A program made the position numbers and the translations under genes. The notes under the pieces were generated by a model, which was not told the DNA's origin, searched no databases, and saw nothing but the letters and a program-made list of their open reading frames with translations. Below, one piece after another: positions 1 to 9,150 of a stretch of DNA of 64,000 bases (position 1 is its first letter; each line of letters begins with the position of its first letter). The stretch comes from Cyathus striatus (Eukaryota; Basidiomycota; Agaricomycetes; Agaricales; Nidulariaceae), in assembly GCA_025738555.1 (NCBI GenBank), contig JAOVFP010000012.1:744001-808000 (forward strand), in the 5' to 3' direction.

Positions 1-491
1 GCGACGGGAGCCACCCTTGACCAGTACGTCTGTATGTTCTACCCGGTGTGAATAATTGATGATAATATGTTTAGAACCACCGGCCTCCTCACTGTCACAG
101 AAGAGCAGTTCGAGAACATGCAGAGCTTGTTCTTTGAGATCGGTGGGGTCAGTTATCCGGGTTTCATTTCTATATGTAGAACTAATCTGCCATAACTTTC
201 AGACCTCGTTCGAGCTCACCGCAAATGCGCAGATCTGGCCCCGCTCCTTGAACAGTACACTCGGTGGTGAAGAAGGGAAGATCTACCTCATTACTGCCGA
301 CTTGGGCAGCAACAGTGGATCTGGTCTCGACTTCATCAGTATGTGTCGTAATCCTTTCCGCTCAATGTATATAACTCACGGCATTCGTAGACGGTTTTGC
401 TTTCCTGCAACGTTTCTATAGCGTTTATGATACCACCAACAGCCAAGTTGGCATCGCGACCACGCCGTTTACCGATGCTGAGACCAACTAA
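1..491 (+). CDS. Pepsin-like (A1) aspartic protease, C-terminal part
   Basis: This is the 3' end of a secreted aspartic endopeptidase of the pepsin/polyporopepsin family; the gene starts upstream of the window. The exons I read are 1-23, 75-147, 203-338 and 391-491, with donors GTACGT, GTCAGT and GTATGT, and the stop TAA is at 489-491. The joined frame gives the typical C-terminal lobe: ATGATLDQTTGLLTVT, then a stretch ending GLDFINGFAFLQRFYSVYD and the terminal VGIATTPF. The F-x-ING-F-F-L-F-Y-S-V-Y-D-T end is diagnostic for fungal A1 proteases. Both catalytic aspartates should lie upstream and cannot be checked. Enzymes of this family are secreted and act in acid extracellular protein digestion. 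Confidence 0.85.
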
Positions 492-2815
492 GGATAATGA
501 TGGCGGCTTGATTAACAGGAATTGATGATTGATGATTGTAATTGGACTTGCTCGTTTAATATTTCGCACTTGTAGTAGGAACGTGGACCTTTTCTTTCTT
601 GTTGGCTGTGATTAGCCAGTTGGATTCTGTACTCTTGTAACTAGACATCTGAGAATTATGTATTTTTGAAATGACATATATGGGCTGTTGCAATGTAAAC
701 GGGACCTTGGGGATGATACAAGTCGTAATACGCAGTAGCAGACCAAGTGGGTACTTGGTACTAGCTGTATACTGTATATTGGAACCACCCCTTCCAATAC
801 CCCTTCCACAAGCTCTGAACTTTCTCTGCACCCCCTCTCCCCTGACTACCGGAACTTCACAAAGAAAGCATTCTACTTAGACCTTCGCCCTTTTCTTGCT
901 TTAGACGATCAGAAACAGTTTCTTCAATGACAACCAACATCCGACGACATCATCTCCACGTTCTGTAACGCAACGATAAGGAACAGGAGGTGGTTTGACG
1001 ATATTGAACGACACAAGGAGAACGGTCAAGATGTTGTAAAGGATGGAAAGGAGTTATCGGGGTTGATATCACGGCCTTCAGATGTGATGAGTCTGCTACT
1101 CCCGATGGATAATCGCAATGTCGACGCCCAATTCGTTAGCACAGAATACTTGATCAATTCGTCATCCAGGAAAGAACCCTCAACCGCCCATCTCCATATT
1201 CGTTCATCTGATCTCTATCTTCCTTGCACTCTAACCTGAACATTAAAACAGCCAACTCCTGTATGGCCCAACCACCAAGATGCTTCTCATTTCCTTCCGT
1301 GAGTGAAGAGACGGAACAGGATATAAGCCGAAAATGTGTGAACGCTCTATGCGAAGGTATAGCATTGCAAGGATTACAAGGAAGGGGGGCAACGCAAAAA
1401 TCGGAAGTGACACTGGATATACATGCGGTGAATGCGATGAATCTGTTTCTCCTTACACATCCTTCAAAGTCAGAGTCACAGGAGGATCGAGAACGAGAGA
1501 TAGGCTCCGAGGAGTGAACGATAGAGACGTTGTAGAGCTCCAGATTGAATAAGCTGAACATTAGCATTTTCCTCGTGAGCGACGTGTACAGGGGATGAAA
1601 TAAGCGTGTATCCGTCGACGGAGCCCTATATCTTATTGATGGAAGCGCTCTCGCTGAGTTAACATTGTCGTGTCCGCTCCCAGTGAGCATCGGTTTTTAC
1701 CATCTCGGCAAGTAGGTACACTTCGCGGCGAATGTATGTGTTGCATTTTCCCCTGGAGAGCTTATGACTGTTAACAAGAAGTCATAGTCAGTATTACTCT
1801 GGAACTGATGAATGAAAACTGCGTACAATGCAAATTCGTGGTTGGGTCGTCTTCCATGTCCACTCTATTGTTTCAGGGTATAGAAGAACAAGTGTTTCTG
1901 TGCACGAGAGCCGGGGATCAAGCTGCATTGTTTCACCGATCTGCTCTAGTTCAAGCGGACGAAAGAAAATTAGTAATGGTGAAACATATATGTAGATAGT
2001 ACAACGCACTGTGTTATCAAGTTCAGCCTCCCCTTGACAAATGGCCTCTGAACATTTGAATCTTTGTTAGAAATAGGGTCTCTTCTTCATCATTGATTTC
2101 AGCAGCAACGCCTTCTCACTATCCTGGGAGTCGAGCCGCCGTCTTCCAAGTTCCTCTTTGCTTTCCTTGCCCTCTGCGTCCTTATCTTCAGATCAGCTTC
2201 AGGTACATTCTCATAAGAAACTCTAACCAGCTCCGGAGCTGGTTTAGCGGTTACAGTGTTTCGTTCCCTTAAAAGTGAGCAGCATAATTTTCGATTTGAG
2301 GAATCAGATGGATGATCCAGGTTAGGTCGTTACGAGTCGCCAACAGCCTGTGTTTCAAACATAAGCAAATAGTTTACTCCCAGGTCCCAAGCAGTCCGAC
2401 AGTCCGACTCCCAATCGACTCCCTCCTGCCACAATGGACATGGCTCGTTGCTCTACTACATCACTTGTTTCTTCAACTATCTGCGTTACTCAGGACATAC
2501 AAATGAAAAATATTTTTGTATCTGAAAGCATACAGGCCCTAGCGAACATGAAGAGTACCACTTAATAAACGTAGGTTCTCAGCACAGAGAAATCCAATTT
2601 TCCACCTGTCTATATTCTATATTCTTATCAATGGTCGTCTGGGCTATAATTATCGCGATAGATGGAAGGTAGTAGAAATATGTCAAGCTTCAAGCTCTAG
2701 TAGCGGTGTCCAGAGGCAGTCATCATTCGACTCCCCAATTTCGGATTACTCGTCCAGGACCAAATGACTTATGATCTGGAGCGTGCAAGTAATGGCATGG
2801 GAGGGCTAGAGCAAA
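492..2815. other. Region without a confident gene
   Basis: No gene can be supported here. On the plus strand a frame stays open from about 993 to 1241 (reading RWFDDIERHKENGQDVVKDG and onward) and another from 1253 to 1517. They are not joined by a good splice donor and I recognise no family. They could be exons of a divergent gene, a decayed gene or chance. From about 1530 to 2815 I see only AT-rich intergenic sequence. Confidence 0.4.
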
Positions 2816-3031
2816 ATGCTTGGAATATTTACGGGTTCAACCAACCTCAACGAGGCGGCTGCGTTCTGTGGTGGGTCTCGGGAGGATGCGAGGGCAGCGA
2901 CTTGTAACTTATCTGGTGGGTTAGCCGTTAGCCTTTTGTCTCAGCAGACTTCTCGTACTCACCTCGTGTGTATCTCTCCAGGTGGACGGGGTTTGTTGAA
3001 GTTAACATCTGGTTACCGCGCCGTTTCTCCT

Positions 3032-3682
3032 TCACCGCACATGAAGGATCCACACGTCGCGTTCGTGTCGACTGAGAGATAAGCCATCCCAGAATATGCG
3101 CCCTCCAAGTATGCGGGTTATGACGTTACGAATGTCATCTTCAACCTGCTCCGGATACGCGTAGCGAGGATTTTCCCATAGTATTTCCATCATATTCTTC
3201 CCGCAGATGCGTTGAATAGCTTCGACACGGAGTTCACGATACAAGGTGATTAATACATCATTAATTGTCACGACGTGATGGCAATTTTGGTGGTCAGCCT
3301 TTGCATTGACGACAATCGGCTTGTCCAAATTGGGGACACGTATAGTAACGTCGCTCAACCATGGGAAAGTGGCTGTCTCATCTGCCCAGTCACAGAGACG
3401 TGAATGTTGGTAGAAATTTACGGTAGCGGTGTGCGGGTGGTCGAGGAGGCTGTGGAGGATGATGGGGGTGGGGGTATGTTCAAGAGCAAGGTGCAGTTTA
3501 ACTTCACCCTCCATCCGTGCCGGAAGCGATATTATTTCCCCATATAGTGAGATAGTGTGTGGAGGAGGTTCGTCGTGATACGAAGTGTAGTCTGAAGACT
3601 CTGGTGTTGAGTCCAGTTCAGACTGGACTCGAAGAGCACTTGGCTGGTCAGTTTGATTGGTGTTCCGCTGGAGCGAAATCAT
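3032..3682 (-). CDS. DUF6699-like protein, array copy 1
   Basis: Single-exon gene of 216 aa, ATG at 3680-3682 and TGA at 3032-3034. Function is unknown. The layout matches the basidiomycete DUF6699 family as I remember it: a region with LHLALEHTPTPIILHSLLDH, a core WLSDVTIRVPNLDKPIVVNA, and a helical segment TINDVLITLYRELRVEAIQR, then a conserved tail ending LGGRIFWDGL and HVR before the stop. No signal peptide or membrane segment is visible. About 70 nt beyond the stop lies an intron-like segment (2913-2962 on the minus strand, GTGAGTAC to CCACCAG, 50 nt) that recurs in the other copies. The family assignment is from memory; the copy relationships are seen directly. Confidence 0.75.
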   Translation of the reverse strand: MISLQRNTNQTDQPSALRVQSELDSTPESSDYTSYHDEPPPHTISLYGEIISLPARMEGEVKLHLALEHTPTPIILHSLLDHPHTATVNFYQHSRLCDWADETATFPWLSDVTIRVPNLDKPIVVNAKADHQNCHHVVTINDVLITLYRELRVEAIQRICGKNMMEILWENPRYAYPEQVEDDIRNVITRILGGRIFWDGLSLSRHERDVWILHVR

Positions 3683-4798
3683 GGCACAAACGAGGTTTAC
3701 TGGATGTAGGAGATACTAAGTTGGCAGGTGTGGGTGTAGAACAGGTTGGGGAGGGATATGGGTGTGTTAAGTACTTGTGTCTGGTAAGATACATATATCC
3801 TGTGTATTCATTAAGTTATTAATAACTACTTAGCTGATCTTCGATTGACATTACTTATTAAGTACGTTTCACGGAGTAGTTTACGTATTATCATACAGCG
3901 TGGTGCACGGAGTCCGTACTCCTGCCACTGCTTGCATGAGTCTGTTATGTCCGATTGTTCAAATGTTGTCTTTGTCAAATGCTCACACATTATATGTGTG
4001 CATTAAAAGGACAAAAATAGTGGTATGTTAAGAGTAATTTCTTGGTAATCTCACTGGCTTTCCGGATATCCGCTTCTCGAAATTCAAGGCCAGTGAAGTC
4101 GTTCTGTCGCTAACAAAATTCTCCAGAAGAAAAACACCTGACTGTAACTTTGTATACATACAGCCTGGGTTTAAAACATCAGCAAATAACTACATAGTTC
4201 ACGACACATCACAACTGTGCAACAATGTCCTTGATTTAAACTTGTCTTTTTATTATCTACGTTGCTCAGGACAATGACAAACGGCTTTGGGGCTTAGTAT
4301 TTTAAAACCAAGAAGCTTCAGTGAATGTGAAGGGTCTTCTAAATGTAAGTTCACAGTACTGAGTATCCATCGGTCTGTCATTGTCAAGAAGACAAACAGA
4401 AAATTGTGATGTAATGACAGTCCGGAGGTCTATGCAAGAAGGATGCGTAGGACTGTGCTATCTACTGGCCTTCAAGCGTGGAGCAGCTATTATTTGCCTC
4501 TCATTTCAAATTACCAGTGACCACCCTCGTCTGGATATTTATGTTCGGGCGTGCGCTGTTAATGACATAGGAGGGTAAGATCAGAACCCGTCATGGAATG
4601 TACAAAGGTTCAGCCAACTTCGACGAGGCGGTCGCTTTCTGTGGTGGGGTTTGAAAGGACGTGGTGGCAGACGGCTCATAGCTGATCTGGTATGTTAACA
4701 TTTTGTCTCACTGGACTTCTCGTACTCACCTCGTGTGTACCTTTCCAGGTGGACAGGGTTCGTCAAAATTAATATCTGGCTATCACGCCGTCTGTTCG
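3683..4798. other. Spacer between array copies 1 and 2
   Basis: This stretch holds the upstream flank of copy 1 and the downstream flank of copy 2. Segments of it align with the next spacer, including TTATGTCCGA and GGCTTTCCGGAT. Copy 2's post-stop intron-like segment lies at 4687-4729 (minus strand, GTGAGTAC to ATACCAG, 43 nt). No separate gene is supported. Confidence 0.6.
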
Positions 4799-5440
4799 TT
4801 ACCGCACGTGAAGGATCCACACGTCGTATTCGTGTTGACTGGGAGATAAGCCATCCCAGAATATGCGACCTCCAAGCATGCGGGTGATGACGTTACGAAT
4901 GTCATCTTCAACCTGCTCCGGATACGTGTAGCGAGGATCCTCCCATATAACTTCGATCATCTTCTTTTCGCAGATGCGTTGAACAGCTTCGACACGCAGT
5001 TCGTGATACAACGTAACCAGTACGTCGGTAAGTGTCACAGCACAATGATTTTCAGGCTTTGCATTGACGATGATTGGCTTGTCTAGATTAGGGACACGTA
5101 TGATAATATTGTTCAACCATGGAAAGGTGGCCGTCTCCTCTGTCCAGTCACAGAGACGTGAATGCTGGTGGACATTCACGATGGCGGTGTGTGGATGGTC
5201 GAGGAGACTGTATATGATGGCGGGTATGGGGGTATACTGAAGAGCAAGGTGCAGTTTGACCTCACTCTCTGTCTGCGCTGGGAGGGGTATTGTTCTCCCA
5301 TAGAGTGGGAATGTGTGTAGAGGAGGGTCATCGTGATACCAGGTGTAGTTTGAGGACACCAGAGTCAACCGCGGTTCAGACTGGACTCGAAGAGTACCAG
5401 ACCGGTTGGTTCTATCCGTGATTTGCTGAAGCAATAACAT
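4799..5440 (-). CDS. DUF6699-like protein, array copy 2
   Basis: Single-exon gene of 213 aa, ATG at 5438-5440 and TAA at 4799-4801. It aligns with copy 1 over its whole length, with the shared core IRVPNLDKPIIVNA, the helix LTDVLVTLYHELRVEAVQR and the tail EQVEDDIRNVITRMLGGRIF ending HVR. Many substitutions are conservative and no stop or frameshift is present, so the copy appears to be under selection. The putative 3'-UTR intron donor is at 4729, about 70 nt from the stop, the same distance as in copy 1. Function is unknown. Confidence 0.75.
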   Translation of the reverse strand: MLLLQQITDRTNRSGTLRVQSEPRLTLVSSNYTWYHDDPPLHTFPLYGRTIPLPAQTESEVKLHLALQYTPIPAIIYSLLDHPHTAIVNVHQHSRLCDWTEETATFPWLNNIIIRVPNLDKPIIVNAKPENHCAVTLTDVLVTLYHELRVEAVQRICEKKMIEVIWEDPRYTYPEQVEDDIRNVITRMLGGRIFWDGLSPSQHEYDVWILHVR

Positions 5441-6465
5441 GGCTTGAAGGGATTATGTTATGTATAGGTGATTAGTGAAGGTAGCAGATGTGGAACAAGT
5501 TGGGGGGATATGAGTATGATTGTCTCTGGTGAGTTATATATCCCGATGTATTGTGCGCAAATCTGTTGTAGGTCCTAATTTCGGCGGGGGGGGTCTTTCG
5601 ATACTGATGTCGCAGTTTTCTAGATGCCATATGTCAGTCATTAACTTAAGTGCCCTGGGCACGCTCCGTTATGTCCGACATTGGACTGTTCACATGACAT
5701 CCTTGTCAAAGCTTGCGAATTACGAATGTTAAAAACAATCAGATGGGCTATGTACAAATATGCCGATATGCACAACTGGGCTAGGTAGGCTCAAGAGCGA
5801 TTCCGCGGTTCACCGGCTTTCCGGATTTCTACTCTTCGATACACATCGTTGGCAACTTCGTCGCTTTATGAAAATTTCTAGACGAAAAATATCCACTGTA
5901 ACTTGTTACACATGTAAAGCTTTCTTCATTGCTGAAACCCTTAGAAATGTATAGTGTAGGCAAGTACCTGAAATTCACGGTCATACACTTGCATACACTT
6001 GAATCGTACGTTGATATTTTATGTATGTTAATAACAAACTAATTTTTATGTATTCTCGGGAATACTTTTATGTACCAATTTTAATGCACATGGGGCCTAC
6101 CGTGCCTACTTGCCTACGTGCTAGTGAATGTTACGTAGGACGAAGTTCGAAACGACCAAACATCATGGAGCAGAGCCATGTAAATAAAATCTGGTACTTA
6201 GTGAAGTCGAGAGTAAGCACTTTCCATTTGCCGCAACATCCAGGTCCGCTTGAATAAAGGCAAGGGCACCGCCACGGAATATGCGTGTAATCTACGTTGT
6301 TTTCTCACTGCTCAGGTGGTCCTAAGGAAGACACAGGAACAAGCAGTTGGTTACTTTTCATTTGACCGAACGTCTAACTCTCACCTTGGCGGTACCTCTC
6401 CGGGCGGACATGAATTATCAAATATGAAATTTGGATCATCCCCTTTTCACCGTCTCTTCTCTCCC
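5441..6465. other. Spacer between array copies 2 and 3
   Basis: Flanking DNA of copies 2 and 3. It shares short blocks with the previous spacer and carries the post-stop intron-like segment of copy 3 at 6322-6384 (minus strand, GTGAGAGT to TCCTTAG, 63 nt). I see no other gene. Confidence 0.55.
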
Positions 6466-7011
6466 TCACCTCACGTGAAGGGTCCAAACATCGCACTCGC
6501 GACGACTGGGGACTAAACCGTCCCAGAATATGCGCCCTCCAAGCATGTGCGTAATGACTCGCCGAACGTCGTCTTCAACCTGCTCCGGATAGACATGACG
6601 AGGATCTTCGCAGAGAACTTCGATCATCCTTCCTCCGCATATGCGCTGGACAGCTTCGATACGCAGCTCACGATACACTGCCATCAAGATGTCATTCAAT
6701 GTCACGACGGGATAGCGATGCTGGTGTTCAAGCACATTGATGACGATAGGCCTATCCAGGTTGGGAACATGTATGGTAATATCGCTCAATGCCGGGTAGG
6801 TGGCCGTCTCCTCTGCCCAATCACGAAGATGTGATGGTTGAAGATTGTTAACAACTGCGTTGTGTGGGTGGTCGAGGAGATTATATATGATAACGGGTGT
6901 AGGGGTAGGGGTATGCTTGAGAGCGGGGTGGAGATAGACTTCACCCTCTGTCTGTGCTGGAAGGGGTATTATCCTTCCATAGAGTGGGAGTGTGTGTGGA
7001 GGATATACCAT
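6466..7011 (-). CDS. DUF6699-like protein, array copy 3
   Basis: Single-exon reading of 181 aa, ATG at 7009-7011 and TGA at 6466-6468. It lacks the first ~35 residues of copies 1 and 2 but is otherwise colinear, with ITIHVPNLDRPIVIN, LNDILMAVYRELRIEAVQR and RMLGGRIFWDGL-like motifs (here HMLGGRIFWDGL) and the final HVR. An upstream ATG followed by a short frame ending in CTTCAG near 7045-7075 could be a 5' exon, but I cannot prove it. The post-stop intron-like segment begins at 6384, about 80 nt from the stop. Function is unknown. Confidence 0.7.
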   Translation of the reverse strand: MVYPPHTLPLYGRIIPLPAQTEGEVYLHPALKHTPTPTPVIIYNLLDHPHNAVVNNLQPSHLRDWAEETATYPALSDITIHVPNLDRPIVINVLEHQHRYPVVTLNDILMAVYRELRIEAVQRICGGRMIEVLCEDPRHVYPEQVEDDVRRVITHMLGGRIFWDGLVPSRRECDVWTLHVR

Positions 7012-8089
7012 GGTGAAAGGGATGTCGTAGGGAATACTAGAACTGAAGAGAGGAAGGGTACAGCCCGTTCATGTCAGGTAAGTACGCCGGTTTTATGCTT
7101 TGGTATCATGCTGTATGTTCTTTGTTTGATCTATTAATAAAATGTAGGTAGGGACTTGGTAGGGACCAATCCTTCAGCCCGAAGACGAATCTATCCAAAT
7201 CGGATCAATGATTCAATAACGTGCCCACGGGTTTCTTCCGGGACGTGATCCGTCGATGCTTACTTCCGCTCTCCTCCCATCTTAAGTACCTTTACTGCAG
7301 CGTGCCAAACTCAAATGCTCAGAGTGTGGGTACGAAACATTGCAATCGGCATCTTACCAGTAGTCTGGTTCCATGTTCTTCTCGAAACATAGTGATAAAC
7401 ATCGTTTGACTAAATGCTGTAGAGGGAAAACTAAAGTGAATCTCAAGGCTGAAGACCTTACCTACAATTTGCATAACGTCGAGTCTGTTACCGAAAAATT
7501 TAAATGAAGATACATACTGATATATGGGGGATCAATAGGTTTATCATTGCAAAAACTCTTGAGGAAAGCCAGTACATTTCCAAGCGTCTTAACAAGCCAA
7601 CACGTAGGAATGGCGAGGGGGGAGGGGGGGGGAGCTCGGAATAGGTAAGTACGTTCTGTTGATCAAACGGTAACTGCAGGTGCTATAAGATGTGAGATAA
7701 CAGGGCTAATGTTGGCGTAGAACAACATATCGCTGTCACCTGCTGATCGCTGTTGAGGCTGGCACAACTCGCACACACTGCGGTCAGCTACATTCATCGC
7801 TCTATGTTGCATCAAGCTTCTATTCCAACATTCTTAATCTTCCTTCGAGCAGAGGTGGTACCTTGGGTTCCTATTCTCACGTTGCTTGAAGTTGCGTCGT
7901 ATAATTCTTTATCACTCTTTCGCACGGAAGTTCCAGTGTTCATGTTGACTGGAGTCTGGGACCCAAATTGTTCTAAAAATACGACATTCAAGAATATCTA
8001 TATATCTTTACTGTGATATGATGGCTAATCAACATGACTTCGGGATTCTTCCAAAGAGCTAGAAGACTCTTTGCCTCCACTCCGCAGCA
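7012..8089. other. Array flank, no gene seen
   Basis: Intergenic DNA upstream of copy 3 and downstream of the decayed copy. A purine run of almost pure G lies at 7617-7633 and could form a G-quadruplex. No coding frame with family features was found. Confidence 0.5.
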
Positions 8090-8400
8090 GATATATTTAC
8101 AAGCCCTTACGTACTGTGGTCGGGACGTTGTTCAATGTAACGACGGGATGATGATTTTGACAGAGCTCAGACATGATCGCATTGACGAAAATTGGTCTCC
8201 CCATATTGGGGATGCATATAGTTATAGTGTCTTTTGAACTTTACGGGACGGGTGGTTGGCTCTTCTGCCCGCTTCTCTGGAAGAAGTGACAGTTGGCGGG
8301 CATTCATACTGGCAATATGCGGGTGATTACTATAGCCCGCCAGAGCACACCTCAATCAGAGTGAGGTGCAGATGAACTTCACTCTGCGCCGTGCATTTCC
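8090..8400 (-). pseudogene. Decayed fourth copy of the DUF6699-like unit
   Basis: The DNA between about 8090 and 8400 aligns with the middle of the intact copies. Compare TTCAATGTAACGACGGGATG here with TTCAATGTCACGACGGGATA in copy 3. The block for the VPNLDKPIV core (CATTGACGAAAATTGGTCTC, then CCCATATTGGGGATGCATAT) follows. The minus-strand frame is broken several times and the conserved C-terminal tail is missing, so no product is expected. Confidence 0.6.
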
Positions 8401-9150
8401 AATCTGCGGACAAACTAGTACGAATCGGTTACGAAGATCTATCATCTAAGCAATCACATGCGATATCATTACAATGCTCCGGGCTTTGTAACTGATATGG
8501 CATGTCTACATTATTGATCATACCTTTGTGTCCATCCGACAAGCATGTGACCTTGTCCGATCTTAGCCAGTCTTAGCCTAATTTAAATCAATGATTCAAC
8601 GTACACTGCACAAAGAATACACGCCCGCAACGCACAGAGGTAAGTGACTAGTCCACTGAGTTCGACCGATAATGTACTTGTTTTGGGATGGACAGCTTGC
8701 TTTAATTGAAAGTGTCGAAATCCCATTTTGTTGTTCAATAAATTAACACGAATTATCCACATTGCAGTATCCCCCAGGCGGTGTATAACTGAAAAGGCAG
8801 CAGTGATCAGTTGATTCGTCACAATAACACGCCTTCAGCTTCCGCCCACCACCGCCACCACCGCCATAAAAAATGCATTAGAACGCAACCAAAAGGCTCG
8901 CGTAGATATATAAATATCGAGAATATCAAGTTTGAGTATAGGAATAAAACACATCTAAGCATGCACGAAGCACTGATATCCACTAACAAGACGCAAGAAG
9001 AAAGGTAAATCAAGTCCCCTCGCCAGCAAGAAAGATCGACCGACTTTACGCCTGAAAATGATATAACCGTCAAGGCCACGGAGGAAAAATGGTAGTAAAC
9101 CAAAGAGCAATGTACAATTATTTATTACGTATGCAAACACCTTTATTTCT
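8401..9150. other. Intergenic, no gene seen
   Basis: Sequence between the decayed array copy and the 3' end of AVL9. Short open frames exist on both strands but none has family features or paired splice signals. A CCACCGCC-type simple repeat lies at 8845-8868. Confidence 0.5.

Larger units (their letters stand above)
2816..8400. repeat. Tandem array of ~1.7-kb units carrying DUF6699-like genes
   Basis: Three homologous units repeat head to tail. Their minus-strand stop codons lie at 3032, 4799 and 6466, giving spacings of 1767 and 1667 bp. A fourth, strongly decayed copy lies at about 8090-8400. Similarity is not limited to the coding frame. The 3' flank (for example 2830-3030 against 4600-4800) and the upstream flank (3720-4180 against 5480-5930) can be aligned by eye, so whole units including promoters were duplicated. 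Divergence between copies is considerable, so the duplication is not recent. Confidence 0.8.

Noticed and set aside
1154..1690. Minus-strand 178-codon open frame
   Set aside because: Composition looks like the complement of the plus-strand frames, and I see no motif or conserved start context.
7617..7633. G-rich run as a telomere-like or regulatory element
   Set aside because: It is a plain purine run, not TTAGGG-type repeats, and nothing links it to a gene.
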